From contig CP070719.1 of NCBI GenBank assembly GCA_020350725.1, positions 2,180,701 to 2,244,700 on the forward strand: 64,000 nucleotides of DNA, in the 5' to 3' direction. A model generated the notes under the pieces. The model was not told where the DNA came from, searched no databases, and worked only from the letters and a program-made list of their open reading frames with translations. This DNA is from a bacterium. GTDB lineage: Bacteria; BMS3Abin14. Each line of letters starts with the position of its first letter. Positions within the stretch are counted from its first letter, which is position 1. Made by a program: the position numbers and the translations under genes. Positions 53,551 to 61,535 of the stretch are shown here, one piece after another.

Positions 53551-54530
53551 AACCCAGGATCAAGAGCAGGAGCTACCGCAGGCTGGTGTGGGACCAGTTC
53601 AGGAGGGACCGGGTGTCGGTGCTCGGGCTCATCTTCGTCCTGCTCCTTTTCGCCGTAGCCCTTGCGGCTCCGCTGCTGGCCGGGAGCAGGCCGATCATCG
53701 CCTCAGTGGATGGCGAGATCTCCTTCCCCTTTCTGTCGGGAAACTCCCAGGTGGCCTGGAAGGAGGAGGTGAAATCGGAGAACGTGTGGGCCGTGTTCCC
53801 CATCGTCCCGTACGGTCCCACGGATATCGAACTGGAAGCCCATCTTCTGCCCCCCGGCAGCGACCACTACCTCGGAACGGATGACCGGGGCAGGGATGTG
53901 CTCTCGCGTTTGATCCATGGTTCCCGGGTCTCGCTCTCCGTGGGATTCGTGGCCGTTTCGATCTACGCCTTCATCGGCGTTATCCTGGGCGCCCTGGCCG
54001 GTTACTACGGGGGGAGGGTCGATACGGTCATCTCGAGGGCCATCGAAGTGATGATGTGTTTCCCTACCTTTTTCCTCATCCTCACCGTCCTTGCCTTCCT
54101 CAGGCCCAGTATCTACAACATCATGGTGGTCATCGGTCTCACGGGTTGGCCGGGCGTGGCCCGGCTGGTGAGGGGAGAGTTCCTGAAGCAGAGGAAACTG
54201 GACTACGTCATGGCGGCCAAGGCTGTGGGTGCGTCCGATGCCAGGGTCATCTTCTATCACATTCTGCCAAACTCCCTGGCTCCGGTACTGGTCTCGGCCA
54301 CTTTCGGTATCGCCGGGGCGATCCTGGTGGAGTCCTCTCTTGCTTACCTGGGCTTTGGCGTTCCCCCGCCGACGCCTTCCTGGGGCGAGATCCTCTCCCA
54401 ATCGAAGAACTACATCGATTTCGCCTGGTGGCTGACCGTTTTCCCGGGCGTGGCCATCTTCCTGACGGTCACGGCCTACAACCTGGTGGGGGAGGGACTG
54501 CGGGATGCCGTCGATCCGCGGCTGAAGTAA
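53547..54530 (+). CDS. Dipeptide-type ABC transporter permease (DppC-like)
   Basis: 327 residues with six TM segments; N-terminal RRLVWDQFRRDRVSVLGLIF is the usual DppC start. The EAA loop is YVMAAKAVGASDARVIFYHILPNSLAPVLV. The segment HYLGTDDRGRDVLSRLIHGSR precedes the channel domain. The pair forms the membrane channel. No ATPase (DppD/DppF) follows here; the next gene is a DMT transporter, so the ATPases must be encoded elsewhere or the gene group is incomplete. Confidence 0.93.
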   Translation: MKPRIKSRSYRRLVWDQFRRDRVSVLGLIFVLLLFAVALAAPLLAGSRPIIASVDGEISFPFLSGNSQVAWKEEVKSENVWAVFPIVPYGPTDIELEAHLLPPGSDHYLGTDDRGRDVLSRLIHGSRVSLSVGFVAVSIYAFIGVILGALAGYYGGRVDTVISRAIEVMMCFPTFFLILTVLAFLRPSIYNIMVVIGLTGWPGVARLVRGEFLKQRKLDYVMAAKAVGASDARVIFYHILPNSLAPVLVSATFGIAGAILVESSLAYLGFGVPPPTPSWGEILSQSKNYIDFAWWLTVFPGVAIFLTVTAYNLVGEGLRDAVDPRLK

Positions 54531-54703
54531 ATTTGGATCGACGGCACCAGTGTCGAGTACGGAGTCCAAGTGCCCAGTAACAGAAAAAGCATGATTTATG
54601 ACAAAGGCTTATCCAAAGATCGATTTGGAGACCTGAATCGTCTCCTTTGCCGAGATTTAACCTTAGCTCTTAGCACATAGCACTTAGCACTCAGAATTTT
54701 CCC

Positions 54704-55570
54704 ATGTCCACTCCCGCCCTCTTTCTGATTCTTCTGTCCGCTTTCCTCCACGCCGGATGGAACGCCATGATGAAGAGGATCGAGGACCGGTTCTGCCTCA
54801 TGGTGGGGATCCATATCATCATGGCGGTGGGTCTTTCTCCTTTTCTGGCCCGCCGGGCAGTGCGGCAGCTCGCGGAGGTGCCGACGCTCATCATTCCTCT
54901 CTCATTGGCCGCCGTCTTCTTCGCCCTTTACCATCTGTTCCTGGTGCGGAGCTACGAGAGGGGTGACCTTTCCCTGGTCTACCCGCTGACCACCATGGCG
55001 CCGGCCCTCGTTCCCCTGTGGGGATGGCTATGGCTCGGAGAGCGGCTGACGGCTCCAGGATTCGCGGGCATCGGCCTCGTCCTCGCCGGTGCCTACGCCG
55101 TTCAGTTCAGGAGACTTTCACTCAAGGAGCTCGCCCAGCCCCTGCGCAGGAAGGACAGCGCAGTGCTCATGTCCCTTGCGGCCGCCTTCTTTTATTCTCT
55201 GGGATCGGCGGTGGACAAGGCGGGCATCGATCAGGCAGAGGTCCTCCCGTACAGCTACCTCCTGATCCTTGCCATGGTGGTCACCGAGGTGCCCATGGCC
55301 GCCGGGATGGGTCTCGATCTAGGACGGTTTATGGTCGACAATATCAGGTACCTGCTCGGGGCGGCCCTGGTGCTCATGGTGTCCTTCCTCACGTATCGTT
55401 TCGGTCTCAAAGTCACGGACGTCTCCTACGCCGCTTCCGTGCGCCAGGTCAACGCGCTGTTCGGGGTGATCCTGGGACTGACCCTGTTCAGGGAACCCTT
55501 CGGCCGCTACCGCCTCGCAGCGGCGATCCTGATCGTGGCAGGGGTGGTTACCATCAAGATGTATGGTTGA
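54704..55570 (+). CDS. EamA/DMT-superfamily transporter
   Basis: 288 residues, about ten TM segments in two EamA halves (LHAGWNAMMKRIEDRF at the start; YPLTTMAPALVPLWGWLWLGERL in the first half; RQVNALFGVILGLTLFREPF in the second). Export of a small metabolite is likely, substrate unknown. It is unlike the DMT gene at 14761 in sequence detail. Upstream lies a word repeat (CTTAGCACATAGCACTTAGCAC) and no clear Shine-Dalgarno; a terminator follows. Confidence 0.88.
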   Translation: MSTPALFLILLSAFLHAGWNAMMKRIEDRFCLMVGIHIIMAVGLSPFLARRAVRQLAEVPTLIIPLSLAAVFFALYHLFLVRSYERGDLSLVYPLTTMAPALVPLWGWLWLGERLTAPGFAGIGLVLAGAYAVQFRRLSLKELAQPLRRKDSAVLMSLAAAFFYSLGSAVDKAGIDQAEVLPYSYLLILAMVVTEVPMAAGMGLDLGRFMVDNIRYLLGAALVLMVSFLTYRFGLKVTDVSYAASVRQVNALFGVILGLTLFREPFGRYRLAAAILIVAGVVTIKMYG

Positions 55571-55660
55571 GCAGGAGTCAGAATTCGGTAGTCAGGAGTA
55601 GGGCAAAGAGCGAAGAGCGAAGTTTTCGTGTTTTCCTCAGTCCTTAGTCCTTAGCACTAG

Positions 55661-55691
55661 AAAATGGATGGCAGCGAGCCATCCATTTTTT
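55661..55691 (+). terminator. Rho-independent terminator after the DMT transporter
   Basis: A 12-bp perfect stem AAAATGGATGGC / GCCATCCATTTT with a 5-nt loop AGCGA, followed by a run of T (TTTTTT). Reading the other strand also gives a stem followed by TTTT, so it may act in both directions. Confidence 0.88.
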
Positions 55692-56283
55692 AAGGAGGCG
55701 CCCCCGCCGGCCTATCCGACGGGGGCTTAAGAAGGAGGTTCCCGCCTCGGGGTAGCCCCCGGAGGTCTCGAGAGAGGATGAAGGGGAATTCGAGGTCACG
55801 GTCGTTTTTGCTGCCCCGATTCCAACCGGGTCGATGCAAATTGCGTTCCTCAAACCGGTTATCCTTTAATATTAATTAAAGTTATATATTTCAGTTAGTT
55901 ATTATCCTCAGCACCGGACATGCCGGTAGGCTGCCGGCCGGTTCGGCGGTGTTATGTGAGTGAAATCACACACGGCCAGGAGATTTGACCCGAAAGAGGG
56001 TGACGGCAGGGTCTGAAGTCCAGGGTCCGGTGTCCAGGTCTGGTTCCCGTTTCCTTGTTTCGAGGGTCTCGGGTATGGGGTATGGGATATTCACCGTCTG
56101 CAGCGCCGGAACACTACCGGTTTCCGAACCGCGAATCACCGCTCCCAAATCACAACGGTTCAACCGTAATCGGCAACCTGTAAGCTGAAAACCGTCGATC
56201 GATTCCCCAAATTGACCCTGCCCGCTCGTTCTGCTATCTTCCGTTCGTTTCGGGTGCGGGAAAATGACCGTCAAAGGGAATCC
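55692..56283. other. Gene-free structured region between terminator and PAP2 gene
   Basis: No gene supported. Hairpins: 55700-55726 (GCCCCCGCCGG / CCGACGGGGGC, 10 of 11 pairs), 55745-55766 (CCTCGGGG ... CCCC-GGAGG), and 55914-55928 (ACCGG-ACATG-CCGGT). An AT-rich strip at 55866-55905 (TTTAATATTAATTAAAGTTATATATTT) could hold a promoter on either strand. A word-repeat segment is at 56010-56050. The region could encode a small RNA on the - strand ending at the terminator hairpin (inference). Confidence 0.5.
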
Positions 56284-57198
56284 ATGATTGGAAGAAGCAG
56301 GATATTCCGTCCCGAGGACACCGCTTTCATCTTCTATCTGACCGCGGTGTCCATATGGGTCACCCTTTTCCACAGGGGCATCGAGCGGTGGTGGATCTAC
56401 GTCCTTTCCCACTCCCTGGCCGCAGTGCTGACCATCGCCTGGGTACGCTACTCGTCGGCCAGCGAACGTCCCGCCGTCCGATTCCTCCGCTACTGGTACA
56501 TTCCCCTGTGCCTGGCGATCTTCTACGAACAGATCGACAAGTTCATCCTCGGCCTGCACGGCCGCTACCTCGATCACATCATCTTTAATTTCGAGAAGAG
56601 CCTCCTGGGTGTCCATCCGTCTGTGTGGCTGGAGCGGTTCGCGTCACCCGTCATGACGGAGGTCATGAAGATCGGCTACCACTCCTACTACTGGATCGGC
56701 CCCATCCTGGGGGTCTGTCTGTACCTGAGGGAGGACAAGATCCCCTTCCGCAGGACCCTCTTCTCCATCATGCTGGCGTTCTTCATCTCATATTTCGGAT
56801 TCATCCTCTTCCCGGTTATCGGGCCGAGGTACGTCCTGTCCGACCTTTACAATGGCCCTTTAAACGGATATTTTGTCACGGCGCTGCAGGACTGGATCAT
56901 GGAACACGGTGACATCTACGGCGGCTGCATGCCGTCCTCCCATGTGGCTGTTGCCCTGGTGGTCCTGATGCTGGCCTGGACCTACCAGAGGAGGCTCGCA
57001 TGGATATTCACACCGCTCGTCACCATACTGAGCATCTCCACCGTGTACAACCGATACCATTATGTCAGCGACGTCTTCGCGGGCATTATCGTCGGACTGG
57101 TGGCCTTCTTCATCGGCAAGCGGATCTATCGGGACAGCCCTGAAGGGCTGTCAGTGGAGATTGGGAAGGAAAAAACAGAAAGAACACAGGAGTTCTGA
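56284..57198 (+). CDS. PAP2-family membrane phosphatase (Aur1/inositolphosphotransferase-like)
   Basis: 304 residues with about eight hydrophobic segments. PAP2 signature residues are in GGCMPSSHVAVALVV (motif 2: SSH) and RYHYVSDVFAGIIVG (motif 3: R...HxxxD). Motif 1 is weaker. Such enzymes dephosphorylate lipid phosphates or transfer phospho-inositol groups. ATG 56284 has AAAGGGAA just upstream; the frame extends to 56212 but the early part is not conserved-looking. It stands alone. Confidence 0.86.
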   Translation: MIGRSRIFRPEDTAFIFYLTAVSIWVTLFHRGIERWWIYVLSHSLAAVLTIAWVRYSSASERPAVRFLRYWYIPLCLAIFYEQIDKFILGLHGRYLDHIIFNFEKSLLGVHPSVWLERFASPVMTEVMKIGYHSYYWIGPILGVCLYLREDKIPFRRTLFSIMLAFFISYFGFILFPVIGPRYVLSDLYNGPLNGYFVTALQDWIMEHGDIYGGCMPSSHVAVALVVLMLAWTYQRRLAWIFTPLVTILSISTVYNRYHYVSDVFAGIIVGLVAFFIGKRIYRDSPEGLSVEIGKEKTERTQEF

Positions 57199-57400
57199 GG
57201 GATAGGTGATCAGTGATAAGAGTCAGGGAAACATGTTGTAGGCCATCGCTTAGAACTGCGAACCTGGGACTTCTTCCAATCACCGATACCTGGCACCCTG
57301 GACCCGGTTTTCAGCTCTCGCTTCTTTTTTTGGACTTTGGACTTTGGATTTTGGATCGGATTGCAGCGACCAGCCACCGGACACCAGGAACTGAGTTTTT

Positions 57401-57607
57401 ATGGCCACGATAAAGATCGAAAGGGACAAATGCAAGGGATGCGTTCTGTGTGTTGACGTCTGCCCCTACGGTTTGATCTGTCAGGAAAAGGCTATCAACG
57501 ACCAGGGATATCAGTACGTGGTCCTGGAGGATCCGGATGGAAGATGCACAGGATGCACCCTGTGCGCGGTAGTGTGTCCGGACATATGCATCGAAGTGTT
57601 TAAGTGA
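57401..57607 (+). CDS. korD: 2-oxoacid:ferredoxin oxidoreductase delta (2[4Fe-4S] ferredoxin) subunit
   Basis: 68 residues with two [4Fe-4S] motifs, CKGCVLCVDVCP and CTGCTLCAVVCP. It is the electron-carrying small subunit preceding the KorA gene by 172 bases of word repeat. The order D-A-B-C matches 2-oxoglutarate/2-oxoacid synthases of anaerobes. Length and cluster spacing are normal. Confidence 0.9.
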   Translation: MATIKIERDKCKGCVLCVDVCPYGLICQEKAINDQGYQYVVLEDPDGRCTGCTLCAVVCPDICIEVFK

Positions 57608-57608
57608 G

Positions 57609-57727
57609 GTATAGGTTAAAGTTAAAAGGAAAAAGGTAAAAGGGTGCAGGAAATAACGGTGCCACATCATGAAGTAATGCCACCTTTTGTTTTTTCCTTT
57701 GACCTTTCTCCTTTAACCTTTTTCCTA
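57609..57727. repeat. Inverted word repeat between korD and korA
   Basis: Left arm 57609-57645 (TAGGTTAAAGTTAAAAGGAAAAAGG...) and right arm 57680-57727 (CACCTTTTG...CCTTTGACCTTTCTCCTTTAACC...CCTA) are approximate reverse complements, forming a long, AT-rich, imperfect hairpin within the operon. Confidence 0.7.
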
Positions 57728-57779
57728 AAGGGCGTATCGATCCATATCAATAATCCAAGATGACAGCGGAGAGATCATT

Positions 57780-58841
57780 TTGAGTTCAGGCAAGCGCATC
57801 CTGGTCAAAGGCAACGACGCCATAGGCATGGGCGCCATCAAGGCGGGCTGCCGTTTTTACTTCGGCTATCCGATCACCCCTCAGAATGAGATTCCCGAGT
57901 TCATGTCAAGGGAGCTGCCCAAGATCGGAGGGGAGTTCGTCCAGGCGGAGAGCGAGTTGGCGTCCATCAATATGGTCCTTGGCGCCTCGGCACTGGGTGT
58001 GCGGTCCATGACTTCCTCCTCCAGCCCGGGGATCTCCCTCATGCAGGAGGGTCTGTCCTACATGGCCGGTCAGGAGCTTCCGGCCGTCGTTATCAACGTG
58101 GTCAGGTGCGGACCGGGGCTCGGTGGGATCGCCGCCTCACAGGGGGATTATTTCCAGGCTGTCAAGGGCGGAGGGCATGGCGATTACCATCTGATCGTCC
58201 TGGCGCCGGCCAGCGTACAGGAGATGTACGACCACACCATCCTCGCTTTCGATCTGGCCGACAGGTATCGGAATCCGGCCATGGTCCTGGCTGACGCCAT
58301 CCTGGGGCAGATGCAGGAGCCCATTGTGGAAAGGGAAGAGGAGGTCCAGGAACCGAGGAAGCCCTGGGCTCTGACTGGAGCCAAGGGCAGGCCGGCCAGG
58401 CACATCAAGTCCCTTCTTCTCAAGGAGGGTGAACTGGAGTCCCACAACAGATTGCTCCAGGAGAAGTACAGGGAGGTCCAGAAACACGAAATCCGCTACA
58501 ACGAGTTGGAGGTGGAGGACGCCGAACTGGTGGTAGCTGCCTTCGGGACCTCCGCCCGGATCGCCAGGACAGCGGTATCGAAGGCCCGTTCCGAGGGCCT
58601 GAAGGTGGGTCTCTTCCGTCCGGTGACCCTGTTTCCTTTCCCCGGCGAGAGGCTCCGGGTCCTGTCCGCCAGGGTGAAGAACTTCCTGGTCGTCGAGATG
58701 AACACGGGGCAGATGGTAGAGGACGTCAGGCTAAACGTCTCCGGTGATGCATCGGTGTTCTTTTACGGACGCCCCGGCGGGGCGATCCCGACACCGATGG
58801 AGGTGTATGAGAGGATCGTGAAGCACTATAAAGAACAGTAG
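57780..58841 (+). CDS. korA: 2-oxoacid:ferredoxin oxidoreductase subunit alpha
   Basis: 353 residues. Pyruvate/2-oxoglutarate synthase alpha fold: ILVKGNDAIGMGAIKAGCRFYFGYPITPQNEIPEF, GVRSMTSSSSPGISLMQEG and VEMNTGQMVEDVR. Oxidative decarboxylation of a 2-oxoacid with CoA, passing electrons to ferredoxin, or the reverse carboxylation. Start is TTG 57780 with GGAG 8 nt upstream. The exact substrate cannot be set from the sequence; 2-oxoglutarate is a first guess from length and subunit order. Confidence 0.9.
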   Translation: MSSGKRILVKGNDAIGMGAIKAGCRFYFGYPITPQNEIPEFMSRELPKIGGEFVQAESELASINMVLGASALGVRSMTSSSSPGISLMQEGLSYMAGQELPAVVINVVRCGPGLGGIAASQGDYFQAVKGGGHGDYHLIVLAPASVQEMYDHTILAFDLADRYRNPAMVLADAILGQMQEPIVEREEEVQEPRKPWALTGAKGRPARHIKSLLLKEGELESHNRLLQEKYREVQKHEIRYNELEVEDAELVVAAFGTSARIARTAVSKARSEGLKVGLFRPVTLFPFPGERLRVLSARVKNFLVVEMNTGQMVEDVRLNVSGDASVFFYGRPGGAIPTPMEVYERIVKHYKEQ

Positions 58842-58963
58842 TCAGGAGTCAGTATTCAGAAGTCAGTATGGAAAATAGAAGCCAAGGATAAGGGCCCAGA
58901 AACTGCCGATACAAAATTTTACCCTTTTTTATACCGAATACTGAATACTGAATCCTGACTACT
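58837..58963. repeat. Near-perfect 23-bp inverted repeat between korA and korB
   Basis: AGTAGTCAGGAGTCAGTATTCAG at 58837-58859 pairs with CTGAATACTGAATCCTGACTACT at 58941-58963, 22 of 23 positions complementary. The left arm overlaps the korA stop codon. Both arms are made of the CAGTATTCAG / CTGAATACTG word type. Confidence 0.85.
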
Positions 58964-58977
58964 TGAAGAGGTCTGTT

Positions 58978-59730
58978 ATGAAACCAGTTTTCTCCAAACC
59001 CAAAGCGCTCAACGATGCGGTGATGCATTACTGTCCCGGATGCGGGCATGGCGTCGTTCACCGTCTGGTGGGAGAGGCCCTGGACCACTTCGATATCCTG
59101 GACAGGACTGTGGGTGTCGCCCCCGTCGGCTGCGCGGTGCTCATGTACGACTATTTCAATTGCGACATCATCGAAGCTCCCCACGGACGGCCGCCGGCTG
59201 TGGCAACCGGCATGAAGAGGTCGCGCCCCGACCTCATCATTTTCGCCTATCAGGGAGATGGAGACCTTGCGTCCATCGGTCTTGCCGAGATCGTCCATGC
59301 CGCCAACCGAGGTGAAAATGTCACGGTGATCTTCGTCAACAACACCGTGTACGGCATGACCGGCGGACAGATGGCTCCGACCACCCTCCTCGGTCAGCAG
59401 ACGACGACGTCACCCTACGGGAGAAACCTGAACACCGACGGATATCCCATCCGGATGGCGGAGATGCTGGCTACCCTTGAGGGCACTTCCTACGTGGCAA
59501 GACACGCCATTGACACACCGGCGAACATCCTGCGGGCGAGGAAATCGATATTCAGGGCGTTCGAGATGCAGGTCAAAGATATGGGTTTCTCCTTCGTGGA
59601 GCTTCTCACCACCTGCCCGACCAACTGGGGCATGAGCTCCCGGGAATCGATCAGGAGGATCAAGGAGGAACTGATACCCTATTTTCCCCTCGGCGTGTTC
59701 AAGGAGAAAGAGGTGGCGGACTATATCTGA
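58978..59730 (+). CDS. korB: 2-oxoacid:ferredoxin oxidoreductase subunit beta (ThDP-binding)
   Basis: 250 residues: YCPGCGHGVVHRL (Cx2C, Fe-S ligands), the ThDP motif QGDGDLASIGLAEIVHAANRG and NNTVYGMTGGQMAPTT. ATG 58978 has AAGAGG 6 nt upstream; the TTG at 58963 is in frame. Forms the catalytic core with KorA. 77 bases to korC. Confidence 0.93.
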   Translation: MKPVFSKPKALNDAVMHYCPGCGHGVVHRLVGEALDHFDILDRTVGVAPVGCAVLMYDYFNCDIIEAPHGRPPAVATGMKRSRPDLIIFAYQGDGDLASIGLAEIVHAANRGENVTVIFVNNTVYGMTGGQMAPTTLLGQQTTTSPYGRNLNTDGYPIRMAEMLATLEGTSYVARHAIDTPANILRARKSIFRAFEMQVKDMGFSFVELLTTCPTNWGMSSRESIRRIKEELIPYFPLGVFKEKEVADYI

Positions 59731-59807
59731 AGGTCCGTTTGGGAGTATGGAGGTAACGGTGTAACGGGGTGAGATCTCCGACACCCCGATACACGGAGAT
59801 CAACAGT

Positions 59808-60401
59808 ATGTACTACGACGTCTTCATATCCGGCTTCGGCGGCCAGGGGATCCTCCTCGCGGGTCAGCTCCTCGCCGAGGCGGCGATGGAGAAAGGCCTT
59901 GAGGTGACCTTCTTCCCGTCCTACGGTGTCGAGATGCGGGGAGGAACAGCCAGATGCACCGTCATCCTCTCTGACGAGGCGATAGGCTCGCCCATCGTGG
60001 ATAGCCCCCTCTGTATCATCGCAATGAACCAGCCGTCCCTCCTTCGCTACCAGGAGTCCCTTCCCGAGGGCGGTCTGTTCATCGTCAACAGCTCCCTGGC
60101 CAGGCTGGAGGACGTCCAGCGGGACGACATCCTGGTGCGGGCGGTGCCCATCAGCGAGCTGGCGATCGAACTCGGCAACGCGCGGCTGGCCAATATGGTG
60201 GCCCTGGGCGCCTTCGCTCAATGTTCGGGAACCCTCGCCCCGGAGGAGATCGTCGCCGCCCTTGAGTCCGTCATTTCGGCGAGGAACAGGAAGCTCATCC
60301 CCCTGAACGAAAAAGCGATCCTCGAGGGTGCGCGGTACGCGAGGGAGATGCCGGTGTTTCAGATGCACGAGGTGGAAAAACGTGACGGGCAGACCTATTG
60401 A
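59808..60401 (+). CDS. korC: 2-oxoacid:ferredoxin oxidoreductase subunit gamma
   Basis: 197 residues: [22 protein letters not shown] (Rossmann-like start), [25 protein letters not shown] and [12 protein letters not shown] typical of the gamma subunit. ATG 59808 has ACGGAG 9 nt upstream; a longer frame from 59769 is not needed. Overlaps the regulator gene start by 20 bases. Confidence 0.93.
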   Translation: MYYDVFISGFGGQGILLAGQLLAEAAMEKGLEVTFFPSYGVEMRGGTARCTVILSDEAIGSPIVDSPLCIIAMNQPSLLRYQESLPEGGLFIVNSSLARLEDVQRDDILVRAVPISELAIELGNARLANMVALGAFAQCSGTLAPEEIVAALESVISARNRKLIPLNEKAILEGARYAREMPVFQMHEVEKRDGQTY

Positions 60402-60966
60402 TGTCGGCAAGAGGATCAAAGAGCTGAGAGAGGACAGGGGACTGAGCCTCCAGGACCTGGGCGAGAGGACCGGCTATTCGTCGGCTCTCCTATCTCAGTT
60501 CGAAAACCACCTCGTCAGCCCTCCCCTGGGAGCCCTCGTCAAGCTGGCCCAGGCCCTGGATACGCAGGTGGGGGATTTCTTCGGGGATTCACCCGATCAT
60601 CCGTTCACCATCGTCAGAAGCGACGAGAGAGAGGTGGTGTCGAGGGTGGCCTCCAGGTCCGGTGTCAACCTCGGTTACGCTTATGAATCCCTCGGCTTCG
60701 GCATGAGGGACCGCAGCATGGAGCCCTTCGTAGTGACCCTGGAACCGGTGGCCATCAGGGAGAAACACCTGTCTGTTCACGAGGGTGAGGAGTTTATCTA
60801 CGTCCTCGAGGGACGGATGAGCGTCCGCCTCGAGGAACACACAGACGTACTCGAGGCTGGAGATTCCATCTACTTCCGTTGCACCACACCCCACCACATC
60901 ACCTGTGAAGGGAACGAGCCGGCGAAGATCCTGGCGGTGATCTTTGCGGGCAGGGCTGAGGACTGA
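60382..60966 (+). CDS. XRE-family regulator with C-terminal cupin domain
   Basis: About 194 residues: helix-turn-helix (about 10-65, RIKELREDRGLSLQDLGERTGYSSALLSQFE) and a cupin (about 115-190, HLSVHEGEEFIYVLEGRMSVRLEEHTDVLEAGDSIYFRCTTPHHITCEG). Such regulators sense a small ligand through the cupin. GTG 60382 is the likely start, with GAGGTGG some 10 nt upstream; it overlaps korC, so it is co-transcribed with kor genes and probably controls them. Confidence 0.88.
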   Translation: MTGRPIDVGKRIKELREDRGLSLQDLGERTGYSSALLSQFENHLVSPPLGALVKLAQALDTQVGDFFGDSPDHPFTIVRSDEREVVSRVASRSGVNLGYAYESLGFGMRDRSMEPFVVTLEPVAIREKHLSVHEGEEFIYVLEGRMSVRLEEHTDVLEAGDSIYFRCTTPHHITCEGNEPAKILAVIFAGRAED

Positions 60967-61038
60967 AAACGGAATATTTAGAACTGAGAATCAGGAACCA
61001 AGAACCAAGAGATAAGAACTAAGAGCTTGGGACTGAGT

Positions 61039-61419
61039 CTAGACCCCTGACCCTCCTGTTCTTTTACCCGGTCTCCAGGCGACCATCGAGGCCACCGTCA
61101 ACACCCCCCATCCCACGGACGCCCAGCGGAGAAGCGCCGGCGAGATATTCGGATAGAGGATGGGTCGTAAATGCCGGACCAGAAAGGACCCCTCGAAGGA
61201 GAAATAGGGGTCGGCGACCCTCCTGAGCTGTTCCTCCCATGCGGTCAGCGGGCAGAAGATCCCCGCGGCGGCGATGAGGGACGTCACGGTCATCCCGGCG
61301 AAGTGGATCCAGCGCAGGGTGGGGGATCCCAGCATCAGCCCCAGGGGCAGGCCGAGGATCATGAAGATCACCCAGAGGAAGTGGAGGAGCATTATAATGT
61401 CAGCGAGATGGGATTTCAT
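61039..61419 (-). CDS. DUF2784 family membrane protein
   Basis: 126 residues with four predicted helices. The start LADIIMLLHFLWVIFMILGLPLGL and FCPLTAWEEQLRR match the DUF2784 family. Function unknown. Leftward; converges on the XRE regulator across an intergenic word-repeat strip (60967-61038, GAACCAAGAACCAAGAGATAAG). Confidence 0.9.
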   Translation of the reverse strand: MKSHLADIIMLLHFLWVIFMILGLPLGLMLGSPTLRWIHFAGMTVTSLIAAAGIFCPLTAWEEQLRRVADPYFSFEGSFLVRHLRPILYPNISPALLRWASVGWGVLTVASMVAWRPGKRTGGSGV

Positions 61420-61535
61420 GTCGCCGACGTCTGAGTCCTGGAATTCTGCAGACCGGGAATACTGAGATTAAAGACCTGTTATTCCTTTTCCCCGATACAC
61501 CGATACCCCGGTACACCGATGCTCTCCAGTTTCCC

